Positions 19,180 through 27,403 of a stretch of DNA of 64,000 bases are shown in pieces. The position numbers and the translations under genes are program-made. Each line of letters begins with the position of its first letter. Position 1 is the stretch's first letter. A model generated the notes under the pieces. It did no database searches. It was not told the DNA's origin and saw only the letters and a list, made by a program, of their open reading frames with translations. Source of the DNA: Imperialibacter sp963977595 (GTDB lineage Bacteria > Bacteroidota > Bacteroidia > Cytophagales > Cyclobacteriaceae); contig NZ_CP180355.1 in assembly GCF_048007035.1 (NCBI RefSeq), forward strand, positions 1,674,001 to 1,738,000. Reading direction: 5' to 3'.

Positions 19180-20242
19180 AGCTGTTTCTGGTTGAAAACT
19201 GTTGGAAAATTTGCGTCAGAATGTCCGGCACGTCGTAGTTCCAGTCCCAATCGGGATAATGGCTTTTGAATTTTGACACATCGCTAATGTACCAAATGTG
19301 ATCTCCTACCCGATTTTTATCTGAGTAGGAGATATTCATTTTCTTACCTGTGATATTTTCACACAGTGCGACGGCTTCCTTCATAGAGCAATTGGAATGG
19401 CGCCCACCGCCGGCGTTATAAACCTCTCCGTGCTTCGGGTTTTGGTAGAAATGCCAGAACATATTGATCAAATCAAAACTATGAATATTGTCCCGGACTT
19501 GCTTTCCATTATACCCAAAAACAGTGTAGTGTTCGCCACTAATTGCACACTTCATCAAGTACGATAAAAACCCATGAAACTGGGTGCCGGAGTGATTGGG
19601 CCCGGTAAGGCACCCACCTCGAAACACACCAACCTTGAGCCCAAAATACCTTCCATACTCCTGGCAAAGCACATCAGCAGCTACTTTGGATGCTCCAAAC
19701 AAAGAATGTGTCGATTGATCAATGCTCATCATTTCGTCAATGCCCTTTTCGAAGTAAAGATGGTCTTCTTTCACTTCCCAACGTTCTTCCAACTCCACAA
19801 GTGGCAAATGATTTGGCCTGTCCCCATAAACCTTGTTCGTGGACGTAAAGATAAAAACAGCCTCAGGGCAATTCAAACGGCACAACTCAAGCAAGTTTAG
19901 CGTGCCCGTTGCATTGATCGAAAAGTCAGTGAAGGGATCCTTCGCAGCCCAGTCGTGGCTTGGCTGAGCTGCTGCATGTATAATTAAGTGAATATCTGAC
20001 CGGTATTTATCAAAAAGCCTTTCCAAAGCGGGCCTATCTCTAATATCAATGGAATAGTGTATATAATTCGCATAGTTGTTCTTTAGCCTTGCCATATTCC
20101 AGGAAACCGAAGCGTCCTTACCAAAAAGTACTTCTCGGTAATTATTATCAATTCCTATTACCTTATCGAATTTGTCTGCCAGAAATCCTATAGCTTCGCT
20201 TCCTACCAATCCTGCCGAGCCCGTTACAATTGCTATTTTCAT
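19172..20242 (-). CDS. NAD-dependent epimerase/dehydratase, CDP-paratose 2-epimerase-like
   Basis: 356 residues, extended short-chain dehydrogenase. The NAD site is VTGSAGLVGSEA (~residues 6-17). GIDNNYREVLFGKDASVSWN resembles the distinctive early segment of CDP-paratose/tyvelose 2-epimerases, as does FRGGCLTGPNHSGTQ. The usual catalytic YxxxK is here HSLFGASK, with Phe in the Tyr position; my recollection is that relatives of this subfamily share this, but it should be checked. Other visible motifs are HAAAQPSHDWA and FTSTNKVYG. It would interconvert a nucleotide-activated sugar for the operon's glycosyltransferases. It lies 12 bases after a second SDR gene. No CDP-sugar synthesis genes are in the window, so the true nucleotide is uncertain. 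Confidence 0.75.
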   Translation of the reverse strand: MKIAIVTGSAGLVGSEAIGFLADKFDKVIGIDNNYREVLFGKDASVSWNMARLKNNYANYIHYSIDIRDRPALERLFDKYRSDIHLIIHAAAQPSHDWAAKDPFTDFSINATGTLNLLELCRLNCPEAVFIFTSTNKVYGDRPNHLPLVELEERWEVKEDHLYFEKGIDEMMSIDQSTHSLFGASKVAADVLCQEYGRYFGLKVGVFRGGCLTGPNHSGTQFHGFLSYLMKCAISGEHYTVFGYNGKQVRDNIHSFDLINMFWHFYQNPKHGEVYNAGGGRHSNCSMKEAVALCENITGKKMNISYSDKNRVGDHIWYISDVSKFKSHYPDWDWNYDVPDILTQIFQQFSTRNSFA

Positions 20243-20254
20243 TTGCTTAAAATA

Positions 20255-21319
20255 CTATTGCCCTAGAATAGGTTTAAGAGTCGATTCGTTCGCTGCTAAC
20301 CAAGAGAATATGTCTTCGACGGTGGCCTGCACAGACTTGGCGGGATTCCAGTCAAGTCGATCTGAAATTCTACTATTGTCAGTAATATACGTTCTGATGT
20401 CCGCTTCTCTGTTTTCCTCAATCTTTGCAATGACTGTTTTATTGCCTGTGACCGATTGGCAAATAGATGTTAACTCGGCAAGTGATATAGAATTTTCCTT
20501 ACCTCCCCCGATATTAAAAAGTTGGCCGCTGCATTTTTCAAAATTGACAATTTGCCGTAAGATCAATTCTTTCAAATCATCAATATGAAGAATATCTCGC
20601 ACCTGTTTACCAGACCCAGAGAAGCCGATATACGACAATTCCTTTTTCCAGAAGTGTCTCGCCACCCAAAGAGTCAATACTCCCTGGTCAACTTTACCCA
20701 TTTGGCCTGGCCCCGCTATTACTCCACAGCGGTTGACAATTGCCTTCAAACCGCCATAAGCTGTATATTCTTCAATAAAAAGTTCGGAAGCAAGTTTACT
20801 GGATCCGTAAAAAGAACGACTACCCTTCAGTGGGAACTCCTCACTTATGCCTTTTGCAGATACCCCTCCAATTGACTGCTTTTCTTCGATACTAAACCGG
20901 GTAGATTCTTCCTTCCAATTAATATTGTTGAGGGCTTGAACAGGGTAAACCCGGCTAGTAGAAAGAAAAATAAATCTTGAATTCAGCTTTTTGGCTAACT
21001 CCAGTAAATGAATCGTGCCGTTAAAGTTGGTATTTATCAATGGATAGACAGGTGATTGTATGCCTGCAAGTACCGACGCCTCTGCCGACGCATCAATGAT
21101 AAAATCAGCAGACTCAATAGTCGATAAATCCTCTGGATTTCTTATATCTCCGTGAATAAACTCTATGCCACTACTTTTCAAGACAGGAATGTTTAACTCA
21201 CTACCTCTTCTTTTCAGGTTGTCCATACAAACAATCTCGCAATTTGAGATTTTCTCATTTAAAAAAATGGCGAGATTTGACCCAACAAACCCCGCACCTC
21301 CTGTCACTACTATCTTCAT
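20255..21319 (-). CDS. NAD-dependent epimerase/dehydratase
   Basis: 354 residues of the extended SDR family. VVTGGAGFVGSNLAIFL is the NAD-binding loop, DASAEASVLAG and FLSTSRVYPV the middle motifs, and SFYGSSKLASELFIEEY carries the intact catalytic YxxxK, unlike its neighbour. The substrate-domain motif RCGVIAGPGQMG and FNIGGGKENSISL are also present. It lies just upstream of the other epimerase gene, so the pair probably acts in sequence on one nucleotide sugar. 1 base separates it from the upstream methyltransferase stop. Exact reaction unknown. Confidence 0.82.
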   Translation of the reverse strand: MKIVVTGGAGFVGSNLAIFLNEKISNCEIVCMDNLKRRGSELNIPVLKSSGIEFIHGDIRNPEDLSTIESADFIIDASAEASVLAGIQSPVYPLINTNFNGTIHLLELAKKLNSRFIFLSTSRVYPVQALNNINWKEESTRFSIEEKQSIGGVSAKGISEEFPLKGSRSFYGSSKLASELFIEEYTAYGGLKAIVNRCGVIAGPGQMGKVDQGVLTLWVARHFWKKELSYIGFSGSGKQVRDILHIDDLKELILRQIVNFEKCSGQLFNIGGGKENSISLAELTSICQSVTGNKTVIAKIEENREADIRTYITDNSRISDRLDWNPAKSVQATVEDIFSWLAANESTLKPILGQ

Positions 21320-21320
21320 A

Positions 21321-22226
21321 TCACTTGTACTTACCCAAAAGTAGTTTGGCTATCGCTTTTATCGAATTTTTCCTTTTCTCTTTTATAAAAAGTGCCTCAT
21401 TATACTTCATCAAATAGTGGTCATGTAATACCTTATACTTTTTGTTTGCCTGGTATAACTCCCTGGTTTTGCTCCCTTCATAGTCATCGTTAATCAATTT
21501 CGAGGATTTTTCTAGAACAAGTCCAAAAACGTCCATGGTAGCATCACCATATTTTACAAATCTTTGTTCCGGCCATCGGTAGTCTATCAAGCCAAGAGGA
21601 GATAATCCAGAGTACCGCACCATATCCAGCGGATGAGTAAGGATCGTGTCAATTCCCACGTCCATTGTCAATATTAGCCTTCCCCCAGGTTTGAGCACCC
21701 TTACCATCTCATTCAATCCCCTAACCTGAGTTTCAAAGTCGTCAATGTGCTCCAAAACACTTATGCAAAATACCCTGTCAAAATAATCATTAGGGGCTGA
21801 TAAATTTAATAAGTCATCCTGAGCGAAGTTAATTCCAATTTTATCTAAAAACTGCCTTCTGACGCCAAAGGCTGAATGTCTTTCATCACTACTACTTTCT
21901 ACAAGATCGGGGTCATATCCTGTCACGTTTTTGGCCCCCACCTTGTCGGCCAAAAACGCAGTAAAAGGTGTAGTACCGCAACCAACATCTGCACACTTTA
22001 GCCCTTGCTCCAAGTCGGCAGCAATTAGCGCAAAGGGATATTCCCAAAACCGTGCTCCATAGTAGCTTGGTGCGATGCCAGCATCCTTCCACCAACCGAA
22101 TCTTGCCAAGTTGATTTCATGATGATCAGGCAGCAAATATTTTTCATTGATTGTCAAAAGCTCCTGGTTAATCTTCCAGAAATCTTCTTCAAATATCTCC
22201 TCCTTAGTTGCAAATCTTGAAACCAT
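21321..22226 (-). CDS. Class I SAM-dependent methyltransferase
   Basis: 301 residues. SAM motif I is CADVGCGTTPFTAFLA, then VTGYDPD and RVFCISVLEHIDDF and LKPGGRLILTMDVG, the full Methyltransf_11 set. An upstream ATG at 22289 would overlap the Wzt gene by 61 bases; the ATG at 22226, 2 bases after the Wzt stop, is chosen. Methyltransferases next to Wzt are known in systems where chain length is set by terminal methylation recognised by the Wzt C-terminal domain (the WbdD logic of E. coli O8/O9a). This gene is therefore a candidate chain terminator; that role is inference. Confidence 0.85.
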   Translation of the reverse strand: MVSRFATKEEIFEEDFWKINQELLTINEKYLLPDHHEINLARFGWWKDAGIAPSYYGARFWEYPFALIAADLEQGLKCADVGCGTTPFTAFLADKVGAKNVTGYDPDLVESSSDERHSAFGVRRQFLDKIGINFAQDDLLNLSAPNDYFDRVFCISVLEHIDDFETQVRGLNEMVRVLKPGGRLILTMDVGIDTILTHPLDMVRYSGLSPLGLIDYRWPEQRFVKYGDATMDVFGLVLEKSSKLINDDYEGSKTRELYQANKKYKVLHDHYLMKYNEALFIKEKRKNSIKAIAKLLLGKYK

Positions 22227-22228
22227 AG

Positions 22229-23446
22229 TTACTCTAACAATTTCCAATGAGATGAAGTGATTAAAACACCCGCTGACGAGTTGCTCCATTCGGCAGTTTC
22301 AGTCGGCTGATTTGGAACAATATTTAGCACTGTCACAGAAGGAATGTATTCAAGGTGCCCCTTTAAGCTTCTGGCACCCAAGTTTAGCATGTAAGATCCA
22401 GCTTTGAGCGAAAGTTTGGACGTTACCCTGACACTAAATTGCCCGGTGTTCAAAGATAAGTTAGGAAAAGAAGCCGTAGACCTGCATTCTACCAAGTCGC
22501 CATTTGTAGAGGTAGATAAAGAAAAACCAATAATCAAATTTTCTATCGGTTCCAGCAACTCAAATTTAATCAAAAGGGTTACAGTCTCCCCTTCGTTAAA
22601 GGTGCCATCTGCATTACCATCCTGTAACGATACGGATTTGATTGTCATCGCATGATGTTTTGTTCCCGCTCGTGCCATAGTAGTCACGTCAATGTCGTCC
22701 CCGGTTTTGCCTAAACCTTTCAAGTAATAATTAACAGCTGCGTTGGCGGTTCCTTCAAAAGAAATTTCACCGTTGTCAAGTAGTATCCCTTTTTGGCAGA
22801 GTGCCTGCACCTGAAGCATGTTGTGACTAACAAACAACACGGTTCTCCCCTGCCCTGCCACCTCCTCCATTTTACCCAAACACTTCTTTTGAAACTCGGC
22901 ATCGCCAACTGCCAACACCTCATCAATAATCAATATCTCCGGCTCCAGGTGAGCAGCCACAGCAAATGCAAGCCTAACCTTCATGCCGCTGCTGTAGTGC
23001 TTGATAGGAGTGTCAATGAATTTACTTACGCCACTAAATTCAACAATCTCTTCGAACTTGGCTTTCACTTCTGAGCGACGCATCCCCAGGATGGTGCCAT
23101 TAAGGTAGATGTTCTCCCTCCCCGACAGCTCTGGATGAAATCCGGTACCAACTTCCAATAGAGATGATACCCGACCGAATACTTTGATATTTCCACTAGT
23201 AGGATACGTGATGCGGCTGAGTATCTTAAGCAGAGTACTTTTTCCAGCACCATTTCTACCAATTATGCCTACTGCCTCTCCTTCATTTACCTGAAAACTC
23301 ACCTCCTTAAGGGCCCAAAACTCACGCTGCACCTTCAAACTACTCCTCTTAAACTTACTTTTGAGACTTTCGCTGAGCGAACCGGCTTTTTGATGACCAA
23401 GCTCGTATCTTTTTGAAATTCCCTCGACTTCGATAGCTCTGCTCAT
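22229..23446 (-). CDS. wzt: Polysaccharide ABC exporter ATP-binding protein with C-terminal glycan-binding domain
   Basis: 405 residues. Residues ~1-250 are the ATPase: Walker A GRNGAGKST (63-71), signature YSSGM (151-155), Walker B ILIIDE (171-176), H-loop His208. Residues ~260-405 form a beta-rich extension like the Wzt carbohydrate-binding domain (GETVTLLIKFELLEPIENLIIGF), which in E. coli O9a recognises the modified end of the polymer before export. The length matches two-domain Wzt proteins rather than KpsT. It is followed by the permease-like partner upstream in the operon, with 6 bases between. It powers export of the glycan, probably undecaprenyl-diphosphate-linked, across the inner membrane. 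Confidence 0.92.
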   Translation of the reverse strand: MSRAIEVEGISKRYELGHQKAGSLSESLKSKFKRSSLKVQREFWALKEVSFQVNEGEAVGIIGRNGAGKSTLLKILSRITYPTSGNIKVFGRVSSLLEVGTGFHPELSGRENIYLNGTILGMRRSEVKAKFEEIVEFSGVSKFIDTPIKHYSSGMKVRLAFAVAAHLEPEILIIDEVLAVGDAEFQKKCLGKMEEVAGQGRTVLFVSHNMLQVQALCQKGILLDNGEISFEGTANAAVNYYLKGLGKTGDDIDVTTMARAGTKHHAMTIKSVSLQDGNADGTFNEGETVTLLIKFELLEPIENLIIGFSLSTSTNGDLVECRSTASFPNLSLNTGQFSVRVTSKLSLKAGSYMLNLGARSLKGHLEYIPSVTVLNIVPNQPTETAEWSNSSAGVLITSSHWKLLE

Positions 23447-23452
23447 ATCTCT

Positions 23453-24277
23453 TTAGACGATGTCGGCAATAATTCTTTCAGTCCGATGAAAATAAAATAC
23501 CCCGGTAAGAAACAGGACAAAGGTTACAATGAAAGAAAGGAAGGTGTACTCATTCAGCTCTCCAGCTCCCAGCAAACTCCACCTCATTCCTTCTACAATT
23601 CCCGCCATCGGGTTCAAATGATATAATAGCTGCCATTTGTCCGGAATCATAGATGAGGGGTAGGCAATAGGAGTGGCATACAATCCAATCTGCACCATAA
23701 ATGGAACCACATGCTGAAAATCACGAAATCTGATGGTAAGTGCACTCAACCAGATGCCGACAGCGAGTGAGCAAAACAAGTTGAGGAGAATAAATACAAA
23801 CACATAACCGAAGTTGTCACCCATCGGTTGCCGATAATAAACCATCAAAACGGCAAGCAAAACCAGCGCAACTACAAAATCTACAAGACCAACCAACGCC
23901 TTACTTAGTGGGAGCACAAGCCTGGGGAAGTAAATTTTCTTTACCATGTCCTGAGCTCCGATAATGGAACCGCCACTCTGTGACATCACAAAAGCGAAGT
24001 AATTCCAGGCGCTCATGCCCGCCAAAGCAAAAATCGGGTAAGGCACTCCTCCAGTATCCACCTGTATGGCTTTCCCAAAGATAAGAGTGAAAATTATGAG
24101 TGTTACTACTGGCTGCACAATAACCCAGGCAAGTCCAAGGAAAGTTTGTGCATAACGCACTCTGATATCTTTGTATGTCAACACAAGGAAAAGATCTCGA
24201 TAATCGAGCAATTCTTTCAGGTCAATCCTCCACCAGGGCCTGCTACTTGAGATTAAAGTAAAATGCTTTTTATTCAT
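23453..24277 (-). CDS. wzm: Polysaccharide ABC exporter permease
   Basis: 274 residues, ABC-2 type permease of the Wzm/TagG kind. Starts with a cytosolic segment (WWRIDLKELLDYRDLFLVL) and has about six membrane segments, with TFLGLAWVIVQPVVTLIIFTL, a conserved family feature (LG..W....P), and PFMVQIGLYATPIAYP and YHLNPMAGIVEGMRW near the C-terminus. It forms the channel for Wzt. Its ATG overlaps the upstream TGA as TGATG (24275-24279). Confidence 0.92.
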   Translation of the reverse strand: MNKKHFTLISSSRPWWRIDLKELLDYRDLFLVLTYKDIRVRYAQTFLGLAWVIVQPVVTLIIFTLIFGKAIQVDTGGVPYPIFALAGMSAWNYFAFVMSQSGGSIIGAQDMVKKIYFPRLVLPLSKALVGLVDFVVALVLLAVLMVYYRQPMGDNFGYVFVFILLNLFCSLAVGIWLSALTIRFRDFQHVVPFMVQIGLYATPIAYPSSMIPDKWQLLYHLNPMAGIVEGMRWSLLGAGELNEYTFLSFIVTFVLFLTGVFYFHRTERIIADIV

Positions 24278-25593
24278 CAGCGTTTCAGTTCCCTTCGTTT
24301 GAAATGAATAAAAAAGAGGCTGTAAGCGAACAACGGGATCACCGGTATCCGGTACCTGGCTAAAGAACCAAAATTAAATGTCGACACGCCGATTGCAAAG
24401 CAAAAAACGACGGTGAAAATAATGAAGAAAGAAATCAGAGGATCTTTCAATAGCCCTTGTAAAAACTGAAGTGCACCAACCCTCAAAACAACATAGCTAA
24501 ACAGTCCAAACAATGCGATACTTTCGAGCGAAGTCAAAAGCATTACAGGATTTCGCACTTCCCATATATAAGGACGAAAAAGAGACACCCAAACACCCGG
24601 AACAAATTTCCTTACGAGGCCCGGAGGACTAAAGTCGTCGTCACCCAGGCTATACCCTGACCCACCTTCGACACGGCTCACATGGTAAAGCCACTCTGCC
24701 GACACCCTGGCGGTTTCAATCATTGAATCGAGAGAATATTTCCTATTATCTTCACCAAGTTTCAGCGCGGCAAAATACATACTGTAAAGCACCCCCACCA
24801 GAAGAATTGGGGTCAAAAGAATTTTCAAAACCGTGTTTTTCACAGCTCGTGAAAAATAAAAAATGTACATAAATAGCACGGCTCCTGGGATGAGACTTAA
24901 TGCAATATAAATCTTGATATGGTAGAGTAAGTAAGATGAAATAAATAAAATGAAAAAATTTAGCGGGATTACTCTTCTCCATCTCACTATTTCGAGCAAC
25001 GAGAAAATGAAAAAACCCAAAGCCGAAAATGTAATTGTATCCTTGAGAATGCCAGATCCCCAGAAAAATACTGATGGAATAAATAGTACGGCAAGGGCTG
25101 TCCTGTGAACAATAGGTGAGCAATATTTATAGAGTGCAAAAAAAAGTGCCCATGTGCCAGAAAAGCTGATAGCCGCAAAACACACTGAAATCGCATAATA
25201 GGAGTTAAGCGTAAAAATGGCCAGCAAACCGGCCACTCTTACAATGCTGTATGACGGCAAATCACCAAAAAAGATAATCCTTGATGCATATTGAAAAGCG
25301 TCCGCCGGGTACTCTGCACCTGCAGTTATCAAGCTAATCGCTTTTGTCGGCGAATCGAGAAATGCCTCCCAAACAATTTTGGCACCCCAGTTATAATAAT
25401 TCAGGGTATCTCCTCCACCGTAATAAAATTGATAAATCAGTCCCAGCGAAATAGCTCCGACGAACTTCACAGTCAACCCGGGAATGAAATACTTGCGGGT
25501 GTCTCGATTGGTCACTTTGGGCCTGATCCAGTAGGCCAGAGCATACAAGAGGAGGAGGTAAATAGGTGTGACTATAAGGTCTTGGAGGCCCAT
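24277..25593 (-). CDS. Polytopic membrane protein of unknown function (first gene of the 16-gene glycan operon)
   Basis: 438 residues with about ten hydrophobic segments and a moderately polar loop around residues 280-330 rich in Gly, Asp and Ser. An FYYGGGDTLNYYNWG segment near residue 60 lies after the second membrane span, and YRIPVIPLFAYSLFFI near the C-terminus. No family is firmly recognised. Size, topology and position ahead of Wzm make it a candidate for a polymerase, ligase or lipid-linked sugar transferase (GT-C), but the acidic DxD/ExD of GT-C enzymes is not obvious. Its ATG at 25593 begins the operon; about 150 bases upstream separate it from a divergent glycosyltransferase gene. 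Confidence 0.7.
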   Translation of the reverse strand: MGLQDLIVTPIYLLLLYALAYWIRPKVTNRDTRKYFIPGLTVKFVGAISLGLIYQFYYGGGDTLNYYNWGAKIVWEAFLDSPTKAISLITAGAEYPADAFQYASRIIFFGDLPSYSIVRVAGLLAIFTLNSYYAISVCFAAISFSGTWALFFALYKYCSPIVHRTALAVLFIPSVFFWGSGILKDTITFSALGFFIFSLLEIVRWRRVIPLNFFILFISSYLLYHIKIYIALSLIPGAVLFMYIFYFSRAVKNTVLKILLTPILLVGVLYSMYFAALKLGEDNRKYSLDSMIETARVSAEWLYHVSRVEGGSGYSLGDDDFSPPGLVRKFVPGVWVSLFRPYIWEVRNPVMLLTSLESIALFGLFSYVVLRVGALQFLQGLLKDPLISFFIIFTVVFCFAIGVSTFNFGSLARYRIPVIPLFAYSLFFIHFKRRELKR

Positions 25594-25740
25594 AAAGGTT
25601 AAATACAGGTCGCAAATTACTAATTATATCGGAACACCTGCGCTTCGTACCCTCCTCTTAAGTCAGCATTTCGACGAATAACCATCAATTGGGGATAAGC
25701 GAGGTTTTATCATAAGGCAATCTTGCACTAATTTCACCGG

Positions 25741-26814
25741 GTGAAAATTCTTTTCCTCTTTCCCTACCCTTTAGAGCAAGCACCGTCGCAACGCTTTCGG
25801 TTCGAACAGTACTTTGCTGCACTGCTCAAACAGGGATATTCTATAGACAGCCAATCGTTTTGGGGGGAATACTACTGGAAGGTGCTCTACAAAAAAGGCA
25901 ATACACTGCAAAAAGCATGGGGGCTACTCAATGGGTTTGCCCGACGGTTCAAAGTGCTTGGCAGAGTGTCTTCCGCCGATTTCGTTTTTATCCACCGGGA
26001 ACTTACGCCGCTAGGCCCTCCCATCTTTGAATGGCTAATAACCAAAGTTTTCAGTAAGAAGGTCATTTTTGACTTCGATGATGCCATTTGGCTGCCCAAT
26101 ACGAGCGAAAGCAACAAAATCGCTGGATGGCTAAAATGGCATTCAAAAACAGAGAGCATATGCCGATGGTCGTGGAAAGTTTCTGCAGGAAACTCTTACC
26201 TGGCCCACTATGCGAAGCAGTTCAATGACAACGTCGTGATCAACCCTACTACCATCGACACAGAGCATCACCACCAGGTTAACAAAAAAACAAAGCCCAA
26301 CAACGATCCTATCCTTATTGGCTGGACGGGCAGCCACTCCACTCTCCCTTACCTCGATATGCTTTGGCCAGTGCTTGAGCAGCTTGCCAAAGATGAAAAA
26401 TTCTCTTTCAGGGTAATCTCCAACCAGCCACCGTTGGCTAACTACCCGTGGCTGGAGTTTTTAGCCTGGAACAAAAAAACAGAAATAGACGATCTGGCTG
26501 CCATGGACATTGGAGTGATGCCACTTACAGACGACAAATGGAGCAAGGGTAAGTGCGGTTTCAAGGCTTTGCAATACATGGCATTGGAAATCTCCACCGT
26601 CGCTTCGCCTGTTGGGGTGAATACGGATATCATAAAGGACGGAATCAATGGACTGATGGCTACCAATACAGAAGAATGGGTGTTTGCACTAAAAAAACTG
26701 ATCAAAAGCACCGCACTAAGAACACAACTGAGTGAGGAAGGGAGACGAACGGTTGAAAACACCTACTCGGTAAAGGCAAACACTAAGAATTTTCTTGAAC
26801 TATTCGGCAAATAG
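25741..26814 (+). CDS. GT4-like glycosyltransferase, GTG start
   Basis: 357 residues with a GTG start followed directly by KILFLFPYPLEQAPSQRFRFEQYF, a typical first strand and glycine-poor acceptor loop of GT4 relatives. IFDFDDAIWLP in the first domain and ILIGWTGSHSTLPYL with GVMPLTDDKWSKGKCGFKALQYMAL in the donor domain are shared by a group of Bacteroidota glycosyltransferases. It is divergent from the 16-gene operon and converges on the Uma2 gene, whose 3' end overlaps it by 15 bases. Probably contributes to the same surface glycan. Specificity unknown. Confidence 0.82.
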   Translation: MKILFLFPYPLEQAPSQRFRFEQYFAALLKQGYSIDSQSFWGEYYWKVLYKKGNTLQKAWGLLNGFARRFKVLGRVSSADFVFIHRELTPLGPPIFEWLITKVFSKKVIFDFDDAIWLPNTSESNKIAGWLKWHSKTESICRWSWKVSAGNSYLAHYAKQFNDNVVINPTTIDTEHHHQVNKKTKPNNDPILIGWTGSHSTLPYLDMLWPVLEQLAKDEKFSFRVISNQPPLANYPWLEFLAWNKKTEIDDLAAMDIGVMPLTDDKWSKGKCGFKALQYMALEISTVASPVGVNTDIIKDGINGLMATNTEEWVFALKKLIKSTALRTQLSEEGRRTVENTYSVKANTKNFLELFGK

Positions 26815-27378
26815 TTCTTCCAGCGGAATCGTTAAACCTGAGAACAACTTACTTTTCAAAGTTTCCTCCTTCTTAAGGATGGTCAACAGGTAAAATCTCC
26901 CATTTTTGTCCAGCACAAACACACGAACATCCTCACCTTCAGGATCAACTACCCAATACTCCTTCACTTCAAATTTCTGATAAAGGAGTAATTTTTCTGA
27001 CATGTCCTTTTTTGAAGTGGAAGGAGAAAGAATCTCCACCACCAGATCAGGTGCTCCAATAGCGCCCTTCTCATCAAGCTTGTTTTTGTCGCAAAAAACA
27101 GACAGGTCGGGTTGAACAACATTTTCAACCAGCTCTTCTTGAGAATAGTCGTCGGACAGGCGAACATCGAATGGAGCAAAATACACTTTGCACTCTTTCC
27201 CTTTAAAAAAACTAACAAAGTGGCCGGCAAGGGCAGTTAGAAAATCCTGATGCCTTCTGCTCGGAGCAGGGCTCATATTATAAGGCAAACCATAAATAAT
27301 CTCCCACCTTTCACTGTCGGGCCAGGTGAGGTAATCAGCATAAGTGACTTTTTTATTCTTATTGATGGAGACGGCCAT
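26800..27378 (-). CDS. Uma2 family (DUF820) PD-(D/E)xK nuclease-fold protein
   Basis: 192 residues. The family is shown by the N-terminal YADYLTWPDSERWEIIYGLPYNMSPAP pattern, VVQPDLSVFC, and the active-site-like GAPDLVVEILSPST...K...L..YQ followed by VKEYWVVDPE. The putative catalytic residues PD, E and K of the restriction-endonuclease fold are all there. Uma2 genes are abundant in cyanobacteria and some Bacteroidota, and their biological role is not established. This copy stands alone, 25 bases after the TPR protein gene in the same direction, and its end overlaps the convergent glycosyltransferase gene. Confidence 0.85.
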   Translation of the reverse strand: MAVSINKNKKVTYADYLTWPDSERWEIIYGLPYNMSPAPSRRHQDFLTALAGHFVSFFKGKECKVYFAPFDVRLSDDYSQEELVENVVQPDLSVFCDKNKLDEKGAIGAPDLVVEILSPSTSKKDMSEKLLLYQKFEVKEYWVVDPEGEDVRVFVLDKNGRFYLLTILKKEETLKSKLFSGLTIPLEELFAE

Positions 27379-27403
27379 GACTTAATCTACCTCATTTTGT
27401 TAG

